NCBI RefSeq assembly: GCF_001650495.1
Contig: NZ_LWCS01000016.1
Location: 78,383 to 142,382, forward strand
Direction: 5' to 3'
Length of the DNA stretch: 64,000 bases
Origin: Mycolicibacterium iranicum
GTDB taxonomy: Bacteria; Actinomycetota; Actinomycetes; Mycobacteriales; Mycobacteriaceae
A program made the position numbers and the translations under genes. Under the pieces are notes generated by a model. The model did no database searches. It saw nothing but the letters and a program-made list of their open reading frames with translations, and was not told the DNA's origin. Position 1 is the first letter of the stretch. The number at the start of each line of letters is the position of its first letter. Positions 25,065 to 34,124 of the stretch are shown piece by piece.

Positions 25065-25362
25065 CGTGACCAGAGCAGTTCGCGCAAACCGTCATGGGGA
25101 AAAGATTAACTCGGAAGGGCTTTTAGGGCGGCAATTGGCCGTTTATTAGGGTTGCCAAACAGCGAAATTGTTTAGCTGGACAATTTGCCAGAAAATTGCC
25201 CTCGGACGCGGAGCAAATCCCAATCGCTTGAGAAAACAGCGATCTACGCGCAATTACATCCTTGTTCTACAGTGAAGCAAATAGATTCGATCTCGTCGGT
25301 CGTTATCTTCATTCGCCGCAGTCGGATTAGTCCACATCGCGCACCAAATCGGGGTCCATAAA
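25065..25362 (-). promoter_or_regulatory. AT-rich upstream region with inverted repeats
   Basis: No gene seen. The stretch from about 25090 to 25320 is much richer in A/T than the rest of the window. AAATTGT at 25165-25171 pairs with ACAATTT at 25180-25186. TTGCC recurs at 25152, 25185 and 25196, with its complement GGCAA at 25130. It is the promoter region of the glycosylphosphotransferase and a plausible site for a nucleoid silencer such as Lsr2 plus a specific regulator. Confidence 0.5.
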
Positions 25363-25396
25363 CGAAGCCCCCGAGACCATGGTCTCGGGGGCTTCG
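25363..25396 (-). terminator. intrinsic terminator of tsf
   Basis: A perfect 34-bp palindrome: 16-nt arms CGAAGCCCCCGAGACC (25363-25378) and its complement (25381-25396) around AT. On the minus strand it is followed by TTTAT. It lies 14 bp after the tsf stop and ends the rpsB-tsf operon. Confidence 0.9.
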
Positions 25397-25409
25397 CGAA
25401 TGGTCGAGA

Positions 25410-26225
25410 TCAGGCCTGGCCGACTTCGAAGCGGGCAAACCGCGTCACGGTGACACCGGCCTCGTCGAGAAGAGCCTTGACGGTCTTCTTGTTGTCCGAC
25501 ACCGACGGCTGATCGAGCAGCACGACATCCTTGTAGAAGCCTGTCACGCGGCCTTCGACGATCTTCGGGAGCGCCTGCTCCGGCTTGCCCTCGTTACGGG
25601 CCGTCTCCTCGGCGATGCGCCGCTCGTTGGCGACGATCTCCTCGGGGACGTCCTCGCGGGTGAGGTACTTGGCCTTCAACGCGGCGATCTGCAGCGCGAC
25701 CGCGTGAGCGGCCGACTTGTCCTCGCCGGTGTACTCCACGAGGACACCCACGGCGGGCGGCAGATCAGCCGAACGCTTGTGCAGGTAGGTCTCCACTGTG
25801 CCGTCGAAGTACGTGGCACGGCGAAGCTCCAGCTTCTCGCCGATCTTGGCCGACAGGTCGGCGATGGTCTGCTCGACCGTCGTGTCACCGAGCTTGGCGG
25901 CTTTGAGGGCCTCGACGTCGGTCGCCTTGGCAGCTGCCGCGGCGGCGACGATCTGGTCGGCAGCCTCCTGGAACTCGGCGTTCTTGGCGACGAAGTCTGT
26001 CTCGGAGTTCAGCTCGATGAGAGCTCCGTCCTTGGCTGCGACCAGGCCCTCGGCGGTGGCGCGCTCCGCGCGCTTACCGACATCCTTGGCACCCTTGATG
26101 CGCAGCAGCTCGACGGCCTTGTCGAAGTCACCCTCGGCCTCGACCAGCGCGTTCTTCGAATCCAGCATTCCGGCGCCGGTCAGTTCGCGCAGGCGTTTGA
26201 CGTCGGCAGCGGTGTAGTTAGCCAT
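25410..26225 (-). CDS. tsf: translation elongation factor Ts
   Basis: A 271-residue EF-Ts, the GDP-exchange factor for EF-Tu. The N-terminal UBA-like domain reads [23 protein letters not shown]. The core has the T-D-F-V-A-K-N motif that contacts EF-Tu. The C-terminal F-A-R-F-E-V-G-Q-A closes the protein. The start is ATG 26225, with AAGGAAAGG upstream. It is 33 bp downstream of rpsB and shares its operon, with a strong terminator after it. Confidence 0.97.
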   Translation of the reverse strand: MANYTAADVKRLRELTGAGMLDSKNALVEAEGDFDKAVELLRIKGAKDVGKRAERATAEGLVAAKDGALIELNSETDFVAKNAEFQEAADQIVAAAAAAKATDVEALKAAKLGDTTVEQTIADLSAKIGEKLELRRATYFDGTVETYLHKRSADLPPAVGVLVEYTGEDKSAAHAVALQIAALKAKYLTREDVPEEIVANERRIAEETARNEGKPEQALPKIVEGRVTGFYKDVVLLDQPSVSDNKKTVKALLDEAGVTVTRFARFEVGQA

Positions 26226-26258
26226 GAAGCCTTTCCTTTGAATGACGTCGCAGAACGA

Positions 26259-27086
26259 TTAGGAGGACTGTTCGGTTGTGGCCTCGCCCGCTTCGGGGGC
26301 GGACGTGGTGGCGCCCGCGAGAAGCTCCTGCTCCCACTCGGCGAGCGGCTCGGCAGCTACCCCATCCTGGCCGGCCTCCGACTTGTCGGCGCCAGCGCCC
26401 GCGCGGGCCTGCAGACCTTCGGCGACCGCGGACGCGACCACCTTGGTCAGCAACGCAGCCGAGCGGATGGCGTCGTCGTTGCCGGGGATCGGGTAGTCGA
26501 CGAGGTCAGGGTCGCAGTTGGTGTCGAGGATCGCAATGATCGGGATGTTGAGCTTGCGGGCCTCGGCAACGGCCAGGTGCTCCTTGTTGGTATCGACGAC
26601 CCAGATCGCAGAAGGCACCTTCTGCATGTCGCGGATACCACCGAGCGACCGCTCGAGCTTGTTCTTCTCGCGGGTCAGCATCAGGATTTCCTTCTTGGTG
26701 CGACCCTCGAAGCCACCGGTCTGCTCCATGGCCTCAAGTTCCTTGAGGCGCTGCAGACGCTTGTGCACGGTGGAGAAGTTGGTGAGCATGCCGCCCAGCC
26801 AGCGCTGGTTGACATACGGCATGCCGACGCGGGTTGCCTCTTCGGCGATCGATTCCTGCGCCTGCTTCTTGGTGCCGACGAACATGATGGTGCCGCCGTG
26901 TGCGACGGTCTCCTTCACGAACTCGTAGGCCTTGTCGATATAGGTCAGCGTCTGCTGCAGATCGATGATGTAGATGCCGTTGCGGTCGGTGAAGATGAAC
27001 CGCTTCATCTTGGGGTTCCAGCGACGGGTCTGGTGCCCGAAGTGGGTGCCGCTGTCAAGCAGCTGCTTCATGGTTACAACAGCCAT
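26259..27086 (-). CDS. rpsB: 30S ribosomal protein S2
   Basis: A 275-residue S2. It begins [27 protein letters not shown], the classic S2 start, and has F-V-G-T-K-K-Q-A-Q and [13 protein letters not shown]. The last ~45 residues are an acidic, Ala/Glu-rich tail typical of actinobacterial S2. The start is ATG 27086; ATG 27071 is in frame. It heads the rpsB-tsf operon. Confidence 0.97.
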   Translation of the reverse strand: MAVVTMKQLLDSGTHFGHQTRRWNPKMKRFIFTDRNGIYIIDLQQTLTYIDKAYEFVKETVAHGGTIMFVGTKKQAQESIAEEATRVGMPYVNQRWLGGMLTNFSTVHKRLQRLKELEAMEQTGGFEGRTKKEILMLTREKNKLERSLGGIRDMQKVPSAIWVVDTNKEHLAVAEARKLNIPIIAILDTNCDPDLVDYPIPGNDDAIRSAALLTKVVASAVAEGLQARAGAGADKSEAGQDGVAAEPLAEWEQELLAGATTSAPEAGEATTEQSS

Positions 27087-27384
27087 AGTTCAGCCATGTC
27101 CTCATAGTTGTCGGTTGACGCGCGACGCCGGGTGACGCCGAGCCCTGGCGCCTGCTTCGATGCCGGACCCGGCTTTCAGGCGGGACCGCCCGGCATACGA
27201 GGTGACGGTGGCCCTCAACAACAGAGGGCGTCCGTGTCGCAGACGCGCGAAGTCAGCTCGCGTGAACGAGCTGCGCGTAGGAGTTTACACGCTCAGAACA
27301 GCTGCTTTTACCACCGTGACCAGCCATCCCCAGGCTACGTTGCGGGCCTTTCACGACGGCGGTCGGTTGCGTTGAACTGGCCGA
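27087..27384. promoter_or_regulatory. divergent promoter/leader region of rpsB and the M23 gene
   Basis: No gene is convincing here. On the minus strand TAAACT near 27282 is a possible -10, which would give rpsB a leader of roughly 190 nt. The leader contains potential stems, for example GCCCTC/GAGGGC and GCCGGGC...GCCCGGC-like pairs around 27170-27225. Long leaders are common for S2 and could serve autoregulation. The plus-strand promoter of the M23 gene is not obvious. Confidence 0.35.
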
Positions 27385-27870
27385 ATGCGGATTCTCGCGG
27401 TCGCGGCGGTGTCGATGCTGCTGTGCGCAGCCCCGGCGTCGGCAGACATCCGACTCGATTGGCCGCTCCGTCCCCGCCCTGCGGTGTCGCGCGTGTTCGA
27501 CGGCCCGTCCCCCAATTGGCAACCCGGCCACCGCGGGGTCGACCTGGCCGGGGCCGCTGGTCAGGCGGTGTACGCAGCAGGCGCGGGGACGGTGGTGTTC
27601 GCCGGAGAGTTGGCGGGTCGGCCCCTTGTGTCGGTCGCTCATCCGGGTGGCTTGCGCACCACCTACGAACCTGTCCTGCCTGCAGTGCGGCGCGGCCAGA
27701 CGGTGGAGGGCGGGACATACCTCGGCGAGCTGATGGCTGGACATGCGGGCTGCGCGGCGGCGGCCTGCCTGCATTGGGGGGCGATGTGGGGACCGGCTTC
27801 GCGGGCCGACTACGTCGACCCGCTGGGGCTGCTGGCTACGACGCCGATTCGCCTGAAGCCGGTGGGATGA
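27385..27870 (+). CDS. secreted M23 (LytM-fold) peptidase-like protein
   Basis: A 161-residue protein with a short signal peptide (V-A-A-V-S-M-L-L-C-A-A-P-A-S-A, about residues 5-20) and a LytM domain. Zinc ligands are kept: H-R-G-V-D (H-x3-D) and the final His of C-L-H-W-G. Two further positions that are His in active LytM-type enzymes differ. The first His of H-x-H is Cys, and the T-x-Y-x-H-L site reads T-T-Y-E-P-V. This is the actinobacterial form found next to rpsB (Rv2891 in M. tuberculosis), so it may bind peptidoglycan or act as a regulator instead of a standard endopeptidase. It converges on xerC. Confidence 0.85.
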   Translation: MRILAVAAVSMLLCAAPASADIRLDWPLRPRPAVSRVFDGPSPNWQPGHRGVDLAGAAGQAVYAAGAGTVVFAGELAGRPLVSVAHPGGLRTTYEPVLPAVRRGQTVEGGTYLGELMAGHAGCAAAACLHWGAMWGPASRADYVDPLGLLATTPIRLKPVG

Positions 27871-27884
27871 CTCCGGGATGAACG

Positions 27885-28787
27885 TCAGGCGCGCGGATGC
27901 GCCTGGTCGTGCACCGCCCGCAGCCGCGCCACGCTGACGTGGGTGTAGAGCTGGGTGGTCGCAAGGGTGGAGTGGCCTAGCAACTCCTGCACCACCCGCA
28001 GGTCGGCACCGCCTTCGAGGAGGTGGGTGGCGGCGCTGTGGCGCAGTCCGTGCGGGCCGATATCGGGGGCACCGGTGACGGCGGCCATCGTCTGGTGCAC
28101 CACGGTGCGCGCCTGACGGGGGTCCAGTCTGCCGCCGCGGGCACCGAGGAGCAGCGCAGCGTCTGTGGCTGCTGTGACGAGGTTGGGCCTGCCGTCGGCC
28201 AGCCACACTGTCAGGGCGGCCTGCGCCGGCTGACCGTAAGGCACGGTGCGTTGCTTGTTGCCCTTACCCAGTACGCGCAGCAGTCTGCGGGACGTGTCGA
28301 CGTCGTCGATGTCGAGTCCGCACAGCTCACTGACGCGAATGCCCGTCGCATACAGCATTTCCACGATCAGACGGTCCCGCAGCGCCAGTGGATCACCCTC
28401 CTGCGCACCGATTTTCGCGGCATCCATGGCGTCGATCGCCTGATCCTGCCGCAGCACCGCGGGCAGGGTGCGGCGGGCTTTGGGGACCTGCAGGCGGGCC
28501 GCCGGATCGTGGTCGATCAGACCGCGGCGCAGCGCCCACGCCGTGAAGGTCTTGACCGACGAGGTGCGCCGGGCCAGCGTCGATCGGGCGGCGCCCGCTC
28601 CTGCCTGGCCCGCCAGCCACGACCGCAGCATCGGGAGCGTGAGGCCGCGCAGACCGGCGACCGGGTCCCGTTCGGCGACGAACTCGAGCAGCGACCGCAG
28701 ATCGCCCAGGTAGGCACGGCGGGTGTGCTCCGAGCGGCCGCGTTCCAACGCGAGGTATTCGTCGAACGCCGCGAGGCAGGTTTCCAT
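27885..28787 (-). CDS. xerC: tyrosine recombinase XerC
   Basis: A 300-residue tyrosine recombinase that, with XerD, resolves chromosome dimers at dif. The N-terminal SAM-like core-binding domain has R-S-E-H-T-R-R-A-Y. Catalytic residues: Arg in A-T-G-I-R-V-S-E-L, Lys in G-K-G-N-K-Q-R, H-G-L-R-H for H-x2-R, L-G-H-S-T for the next His, and Tyr in T-Q-L-Y-T-H. I use ATG 28787 (M-E-T-C-L-A-A-F). The frame is open far upstream, but that part overlaps the neighbouring oxidase gene on the same strand and is not real. The ortholog is Rv2894c by order. Confidence 0.93.
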   Translation of the reverse strand: METCLAAFDEYLALERGRSEHTRRAYLGDLRSLLEFVAERDPVAGLRGLTLPMLRSWLAGQAGAGAARSTLARRTSSVKTFTAWALRRGLIDHDPAARLQVPKARRTLPAVLRQDQAIDAMDAAKIGAQEGDPLALRDRLIVEMLYATGIRVSELCGLDIDDVDTSRRLLRVLGKGNKQRTVPYGQPAQAALTVWLADGRPNLVTAATDAALLLGARGGRLDPRQARTVVHQTMAAVTGAPDIGPHGLRHSAATHLLEGGADLRVVQELLGHSTLATTQLYTHVSVARLRAVHDQAHPRA

Positions 28788-28855
28788 TCCCCGGTCGCTG
28801 CGCTGCTGGCTGCCGGTCTCCACGGGGCTACCGTCGCAGACCGTCCTCGACGGTT

Positions 28856-30016
28856 CTAGAGGACGCGCCGCACTGTGTCCGGAGTGAGATCCGCCAGCGC
28901 CCGATACCCGTCGACGGCCATGATCAGGTCGGTCTCGGCGAGCAGCGACCGCAGCACGTGGACGAGTCCGTCCTCCCCGCCGATGGCGAGTCCGTAGGCG
29001 TACGGCCTGCCGATGCCGACGGCGGTCGCGCCCAACGCGAGCGCCTTGATGATGTCGGCGCCGCTGCGGATGCCGGAGTCGAACAGCACCGGCAGCCCGT
29101 CGGCAGCCTCGACGACGCCGGGCAGGCAGTCGATCGCGGGCAATCCACCGTTGGCCTGGCGTCCGCCGTGGGTGGAGCAGTAGATGCCGTCGACGCCGCC
29201 GTCTCTGGCGCGCCGGACGTCGTCGGGGTGGCAGATGCCTTTGAGCAGCAGCGGTAGATCGGTCAGCGACCTCAACCACGGCAGATCGTCCCAGGTCAAG
29301 GGATTGCCGAACAGTCCCGCCCATTGCAGGACCGTTGCCTGGGGGTTCTCCTCGGGCGGCTGGGTGAGCAGGCCGCGAAACACCGGGTCGCTTGTGTAAT
29401 TGGCCAGGCAGCGGCCGCGAAGCTGAGGGAAGTTCGCAGTGGACAGATCCCGGGGACGCCAGCCGGGGATCCACGTGTCGAGGGTGACGACGATTCCTTT
29501 GTAGCCGGCCGCTTCGGCGCGGTGGACGAAGCTGGCCGCCAGATCGCGGTCGGTAGGGGTGTACAGCTGGAAGAAGCCGGGGGTGTCGCCGAACTCCGCG
29601 GCGACGTCCTCGATGGGGTCCTCGGTGAGCGTCGAGACCATCAGCGGGACGCCGGTGCGCGCGGCCGCCCGTGCGGCCTCGAGGTCGCCGTGCCCGCTCT
29701 GCGAGCAGATGCCCGCGACGCCGATCGGCGCCATGAAGATCGGCGAGGGCAGCTTCAGGCCGAACAGGTCGACGGTCAGGTCGCGGTCCTTGGCGCCGAC
29801 CATCATCCTCGGCATCAGACCCCAACGATCGAAAGCGGTGCGATTGCTTCGCTGGGTGTTCTCGTCACCTGCGCCGCCCACGACGTACGACCAGACCGAC
29901 GGAGCCATGGCCGCTTCGGCTTTGGCTTCCCAGCTCGCGTAGTCCATGGGGAATGCCGGCATGACGCCGGAGAGGCCTTGCAGATAGATCTCGAGCTGGT
30001 AGTTACCAAAGGTCAT
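28856..30016 (-). CDS. FMN-dependent alpha-hydroxy acid oxidase, lactate 2-monooxygenase-like
   Basis: A 386-residue TIM-barrel flavoenzyme very like lactate 2-monooxygenase of M. smegmatis, which converts L-lactate and oxygen to acetate, CO2 and water. It shares [17 protein letters not shown] at the flavin site, [20 protein letters not shown] and H-G-G-R-Q-A-N-G-G with the catalytic His. The residue before that His is Thr (C-S-T-H-G-G-R), where the known enzyme has Asn. The start is ATG 30016 (M-T-F-G-N-Y). It lies between xerC and the siderophore-interacting protein gene, an insertion relative to M. tuberculosis. Confidence 0.88.
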   Translation of the reverse strand: MTFGNYQLEIYLQGLSGVMPAFPMDYASWEAKAEAAMAPSVWSYVVGGAGDENTQRSNRTAFDRWGLMPRMMVGAKDRDLTVDLFGLKLPSPIFMAPIGVAGICSQSGHGDLEAARAAARTGVPLMVSTLTEDPIEDVAAEFGDTPGFFQLYTPTDRDLAASFVHRAEAAGYKGIVVTLDTWIPGWRPRDLSTANFPQLRGRCLANYTSDPVFRGLLTQPPEENPQATVLQWAGLFGNPLTWDDLPWLRSLTDLPLLLKGICHPDDVRRARDGGVDGIYCSTHGGRQANGGLPAIDCLPGVVEAADGLPVLFDSGIRSGADIIKALALGATAVGIGRPYAYGLAIGGEDGLVHVLRSLLAETDLIMAVDGYRALADLTPDTVRRVL

Positions 30017-30061
30017 GGCTTTAGCCTGCCATCGACCCACCATGCGTCCAGTACATCCGGG

Positions 30062-30916
30062 TTATTTCGACTCGGCCTCCGCGAGTTCCCGTTTCCATTC
30101 GCGGAACGTCTCCTCGGTGCGACCTCGCCGCCAATAGCCCGAGACCGACGACGCCCACTTCGCATCGACTCCGCGTTCCTTGCGGATGTAGGGCCGCAGG
30201 TTGTGCATGACCGCCTGGGCTTCGCCGTGGATGAACACCTGTACCTGACCGGGAAGCCACGCCGCCTCTTTGACCGCCGCGATCAACGGGGCGTGGTCGC
30301 CGGCGCTGTCCTCGGCCACCAGATCGGCGCGACCACCACGATAGATCCATGACACCTCGACGCCGGCAGGCGCGGCGAGCTCGGTCTGGTCTTCGGGCCC
30401 GGCGACCTCGATGAATACCTTGCCGATCGCATTGTCGGGCAAGGCTTCCAGCGCGGCGCTGATGGCTGGCACCGCCGATTCGTCTCCGGCGAACAGGTGC
30501 CAGTCGGCCTGCGGATCGGGCGAGTATGCGCCGCTGGGACCCATGACGAACAGCCGCCGACCCGGCGTCGCCGACGCTGCCCATGGTCCGGCGACGCCGT
30601 GCTCACCGTGCACGACGAAATCGATCGTGATCTCTCGCCGATCGGTGTCGGCGTCGCGGACCGTATACGTGCGCACGGTGGGCCGCTTCTCGGGCGGCAG
30701 CGTGTTGAAACTGTCGAGGGTCAGCTGGCTCCCGGGCGACGTCAACGTGCTCACGTCGACGTCGTCGTCGACAAAGACCAGTTTGACGTAGGAGTCGGTG
30801 TGGCCGTTGGGCTTGAATGTGTCAAAGCCTTTACCGCCGAGCACAACTCGAGTGACGTGCGGGGTCAGCTGCTCGGTGCGCACGACTTCGAAGGTGTGCA
30901 CGGGACGTCCTGCCAC
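30062..30916 (-). CDS. viuB: siderophore-interacting flavoprotein (ViuB-like)
   Basis: A 284-residue SIP-family ferric-siderophore reductase. The FAD-binding barrel has V-V-L-G-G-K-G-F and R-T-Y-T-V-R-D. The NAD(P)H-binding half reads L-F-V-M-G-P-S-G-A-Y, H-L-F-A-G-D-E-S-A-V-P-A-I, and ends with V-F-I-H-G-E-A and G-Y-W-R-R-G-R-T-E-E. It would release iron by reducing Fe(III)-siderophore in the cytosol. Order (xerC, viuB, dprA) matches Rv2894c-Rv2896c. GGAGGAAAG precedes ATG 30916. I do not see a convincing IdeR box upstream. Confidence 0.9.
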   Translation of the reverse strand: MAGRPVHTFEVVRTEQLTPHVTRVVLGGKGFDTFKPNGHTDSYVKLVFVDDDVDVSTLTSPGSQLTLDSFNTLPPEKRPTVRTYTVRDADTDRREITIDFVVHGEHGVAGPWAASATPGRRLFVMGPSGAYSPDPQADWHLFAGDESAVPAISAALEALPDNAIGKVFIEVAGPEDQTELAAPAGVEVSWIYRGGRADLVAEDSAGDHAPLIAAVKEAAWLPGQVQVFIHGEAQAVMHNLRPYIRKERGVDAKWASSVSGYWRRGRTEETFREWKRELAEAESK

Positions 30917-30979
30917 TTACTTTCCTCCACTGTTTAGCTCTCGCCTCGACTATACGAGGGCCGGCCCCATCACAGGCTC

Positions 30980-32107
30980 CTAGCGTTTTGCCAGCTTCCA
31001 GCAACCCTCTTCCTGAATGGCGAGGCCACGCACGTTCAACATGGTCAGCGGTCCGAGCACTTCCGTCGCAGGCATTCCCGCGGTGACGGCGATCTCTTCC
31101 ACGCTGCGCGCGCCACGCCCAGGCAGTGCCTCGTACACCGCGAGCTCCTTGCTGCTGAGCTCATCCAACTCACACGCTGGGCGGCCTCGATCAGGTGCGA
31201 GCTCGCCCACCATTCCGACCAGTTCGACAACCTCGGCGGCCCGCGTCACCAGGATGGCCTTCTCCTCGCGGATCAGCACGTGGCATCCGACCGACGCCGA
31301 CGACGTGATCGGCCCGGGCACCGCGCACACCCTTCGCCCGAGTGCGTCCGCCCACGCGGCGGTGTTCGCCGCTCCGCTGCGCACTCCGGCCTCGACGACC
31401 ACGGTCGCCCTGCCGAGCGCTGCCACCAGGCGGTTACGGGTCAGGAACTGTCGGCGAGTCGGCCGCGTCCCGGGTGGATACTCACTGACCACGAGCCCGT
31501 GCTTACCAATCCGATGGAACAAGGCGGAATGCCCTGCGGGATAGGACACATCGAGTCCGGCGGCCAGCACAGCCACCGTCTCTCCCTCCGACGCCAACGT
31601 GGCGCGATGCGCAGCACCGTCGATGCCGTATGCACCGCCTGACACCACCGCGACATCACGCTCCACCAATCCCGCGGCCAGGTCCGCCGTCACATACTCG
31701 CCGTACGGCGTCGCCGCCCGCGTCCCGACAATGGCGGCGCTGCGGTCGGCGATGTCGCGCAGCCGCGAAGGCCCCAGCGCCCAGAGCACCAGCGGAGCAA
31801 GCGCGTGTGGCCGCTTCTCGTGGTCGGCGGAGCGAAAGCCTGTGAACGCCAGGTACGGCCACTCGTCGTCGTCCTCGGTGAGCAGGCGGCCACCCATCCG
31901 ATCGAGTACATCGAGATCATCTGCTGCGCTATCTATTTCATGGCGAGCTTCGGTAGCTCGCAACAATCTGCGGTCCACATTCCTGCTCCGAATGCGCTCG
32001 GCGGCGGCGACGACTCCTTCCCTCGCAACCAAGTCGGCAAGGAGCTGGTTGGGCGGTTCAGCGACCCGGGACACATACGCCCACGCGCGTCGCGTGACTT
32101 GGTCCAT
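30980..32107 (-). CDS. dprA: DNA-processing protein DprA
   Basis: A 375-residue DprA/Smf protein. DprA loads RecA on single-stranded DNA during transformation. The Rossmann core reads A-I-V-G-T-R-A-A-T-P-Y-G, V-V-S-G-G-A-Y-G-I-D-G-A-A-H and A-V-L-A-A-G-L-D-V-S-Y-P. The last ~65 residues form the winged-helix C-terminal domain. ATG 32107 overlaps the comM stop (TGATG), and GTG 32110 is also possible. comM and dprA kept together in a genus with no proven natural competence implies another use, such as recombination after conjugal transfer. Confidence 0.94.
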   Translation of the reverse strand: MDQVTRRAWAYVSRVAEPPNQLLADLVAREGVVAAAERIRSRNVDRRLLRATEARHEIDSAADDLDVLDRMGGRLLTEDDDEWPYLAFTGFRSADHEKRPHALAPLVLWALGPSRLRDIADRSAAIVGTRAATPYGEYVTADLAAGLVERDVAVVSGGAYGIDGAAHRATLASEGETVAVLAAGLDVSYPAGHSALFHRIGKHGLVVSEYPPGTRPTRRQFLTRNRLVAALGRATVVVEAGVRSGAANTAAWADALGRRVCAVPGPITSSASVGCHVLIREEKAILVTRAAEVVELVGMVGELAPDRGRPACELDELSSKELAVYEALPGRGARSVEEIAVTAGMPATEVLGPLTMLNVRGLAIQEEGCWKLAKR

Positions 32108-33615
32108 CACAGCCCACCCACCTGGCGGAAGCTCATCGCGGTCGCGACATCTGCCTTGTTCGGCGAGGTGCGCCCCTCGAGGTCACTCACCGTCCACGCG
32201 ACACGGACTGTGCGATCCATACCTCGGATGCTCAACCGTCCGCGGTCCACCGCAGTTCGCAGGGGTTTCATCGCTTCACTTCCCAGCGCGAACTTGCGAC
32301 GCAGCAGCGCGCCGCTGACCTCGGCGTTGGTGCTGATGCCGTAGGGTCGCCAGCGTTCGGCCGCAGCCCGGCGCGCAGCCCAGACTCGTTCGCGGACAGC
32401 AGCCGTCGGCTCACCCTCCTGGTCGTTGAACGTCCCTTCGCGTGACGCGTGCATCTCGACGCGAAGGTCCACCCGATCGACCAGAGGCCCCGACAGCTTG
32501 GTGCGGTAGCGGCGCTTCTCGGCCGCTCCACACACACAATCGCGCGGGTCGGGTGGCGCGCACGGGCACAGGTTGGCGGCCAGCACCAGCTGGATACGAC
32601 ATTGATAGCGTGCCACACCGTCTCGACGTGCGAGCCGAATTTCACCGTCCTCCAATGGGGTTCGCAACGCTTCGAGGACATTGGTGTTGATCTCGGCGAA
32701 CTCGTCGAGGAACAGGACGCCGCGGTGAGCGCGGCTGACCGCGCCGGGTCGCGCCATTCCCGGGCCACCGCCGACGAGCGAGGCGACGCTGGAGGTGTGA
32801 TGCGGCGCCACGAAGGGCGGCCGGGTGATCAACGGCGCGTCGCCAGTCAACACGCCGGCCACCGAATGGATGGCCGTGACCTCCAACGACTCGGCATCCG
32901 AGAGCGGGGGCAGCAGACCGGGAAGCCGTTGCGCCAGCATGGTTTTTCCCACGCCAGGAGGGCCGGTCATCAACAGGTTGTGCGCCCCCGCGGCCGCCAC
33001 CTCCACCGCATAACGAGCCTGGGTCTGGCCGACCACATCAGCGAGGTCTGCCGTCGCCTCGGGCGCCTGCCCAGGACTCTCGACGCGTGCCTCCAAATCC
33101 CCCTTTCCCACCAACCACGCCTGCAACTGCTTGAGGCCGCGCACACCCCACACCTCGATACCCTCGACCAAGCTCGCCTCGGCCAGGTTGTCGATCGGAA
33201 CCACCACCGCGGACCATCCCCGACTCTGGGCGGCCAGCACCGCCGGCAGAACACCGGTGACCGGGCGTACCCGGCCATCGAGAGCGAGCTCCCCCAGCAG
33301 CACCGTCTTCTCCAGCCGCGGCCACGACTTCTTGGCATTCGCCGACAACACCGCGGCAGCCAGTGCGATGTCGTAGACCGAACCCATCTTCGGCAACGTG
33401 GCCGGCGACAGCGCCAACGTCAGCCGTGTCATCGGCCAGTCGAATTTGCAATTGCTGATCGCCGCCCGCACCCGATCCCGAGACTCCCGCAGGGCGGCGT
33501 CAGCCAACCCGACGAGATACACGCCAGGAAGCCCCGCACTGATGTCGGCCTCGATCTCGACGATCTCGCCCTCCACCCCGCGCATCGCCACCGAGAACGC
33601 CCGACCCAGCGCCAT
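32107..33615 (-). CDS. comM: YifB/ComM family Mg-chelatase-like AAA ATPase
   Basis: A 502-residue ATPase. The N-terminal Lon-protease-like fold domain begins L-G-R-A-F-S-V-A-M-R-G-V-E-G. The AAA+ core has Walker A G-P-P-G-V-G-K-T-M-L and Walker B V-L-F-L-D-E-F-A-E-I, with an arginine-rich C-terminal Mg-chelatase domain. ComM is a branch-migration helicase helping integrate imported DNA. Cysteines C-P-C-A-P-P-D-P-R-D-C-V-C form a zinc-finger-like cluster near residue 375. The start is ATG 33615, overlapping the yraN stop by one base. The three genes yraN-comM-dprA form a coupled operon. Confidence 0.95.
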   Translation of the reverse strand: MALGRAFSVAMRGVEGEIVEIEADISAGLPGVYLVGLADAALRESRDRVRAAISNCKFDWPMTRLTLALSPATLPKMGSVYDIALAAAVLSANAKKSWPRLEKTVLLGELALDGRVRPVTGVLPAVLAAQSRGWSAVVVPIDNLAEASLVEGIEVWGVRGLKQLQAWLVGKGDLEARVESPGQAPEATADLADVVGQTQARYAVEVAAAGAHNLLMTGPPGVGKTMLAQRLPGLLPPLSDAESLEVTAIHSVAGVLTGDAPLITRPPFVAPHHTSSVASLVGGGPGMARPGAVSRAHRGVLFLDEFAEINTNVLEALRTPLEDGEIRLARRDGVARYQCRIQLVLAANLCPCAPPDPRDCVCGAAEKRRYRTKLSGPLVDRVDLRVEMHASREGTFNDQEGEPTAAVRERVWAARRAAAERWRPYGISTNAEVSGALLRRKFALGSEAMKPLRTAVDRGRLSIRGMDRTVRVAWTVSDLEGRTSPNKADVATAMSFRQVGGL

Positions 33616-33986
33616 CACCCCACCGCCTTGATGTGGGTGATCTCCGGCATGCGGCGACGCCCGATGCGGATCGTGACGACGTCGATACGCACCGCCGCCC
33701 AAGCGGTGCTCTGCTGGGACAACCACAACCCGGCCAACCGACGCAAACGCCGGACTTTCGCCGGTGTCACGGCCTGCTCGACACCGCCGAACTGATCAGT
33801 GGTGCGGGCTTTCACCTCGACGAACACCACGGCACGTGCCGCGTCGTCGGCAGCAATCACATCGAGCTCGCCGTACCGGCACCGCCAGTTGCGTGCCAGT
33901 ATCCGCAATCCGACACCCTGCAGATGATCCACCGCGAGCTGCTCGCCCAACGCCCCGATCTGCGCGCGGCTCTGTGTTCTGGTCAT
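33615..33986 (-). CDS. yraN: YraN family (UPF0102) endonuclease-like protein
   Basis: A 123-residue protein of the UPF0102 family with a PD-(D/E)xK nuclease fold: L-A-R-N-W-R-C-R-Y-G-E-L-D-V-I-A, then V-V-F-V-E-V-K-A-R, which supply the Asp and E-x-K. The role is probably in DNA processing alongside ComM and DprA, but the exact function is not established. It is first in the operon. Divergent from the DUF1206 gene across 138 bp. Confidence 0.92.
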   Translation of the reverse strand: MTRTQSRAQIGALGEQLAVDHLQGVGLRILARNWRCRYGELDVIAADDAARAVVFVEVKARTTDQFGGVEQAVTPAKVRRLRRLAGLWLSQQSTAWAAVRIDVVTIRIGRRRMPEITHIKAVG

Positions 33987-34124
33987 GGAGCCACCCTGCT
34001 GACCCCGGCCGACAACGCCGCCGCTGCGTCCCCAAACCCGAATCCATCCCCAACAAGCCGAAACCCAGTTTCACTGCCGTCAAATCTGGGGTACACGCAA
34101 CCATCAGCCGACCAGGAGGACAAG

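Noticed and set aside
25244..25438. A small minus-strand frame crossing the tsf terminator
   Set aside because: It runs through the terminator hairpin into tsf and has no coding character.
28788..29825. A long upstream extension of the xerC frame (over 340 codons) across the neighbouring oxidase gene
   Set aside because: The residues are Arg/Pro-rich with no family similarity, and the stretch overlaps the well-supported lactate-monooxygenase-like gene on the same strand in another frame. It is a high-GC open-frame artefact.
30917..30979. An IdeR box upstream of the siderophore-interacting protein gene
   Set aside because: Best alignment of the region to the iron-box consensus leaves too many mismatches and no inverted repeat.
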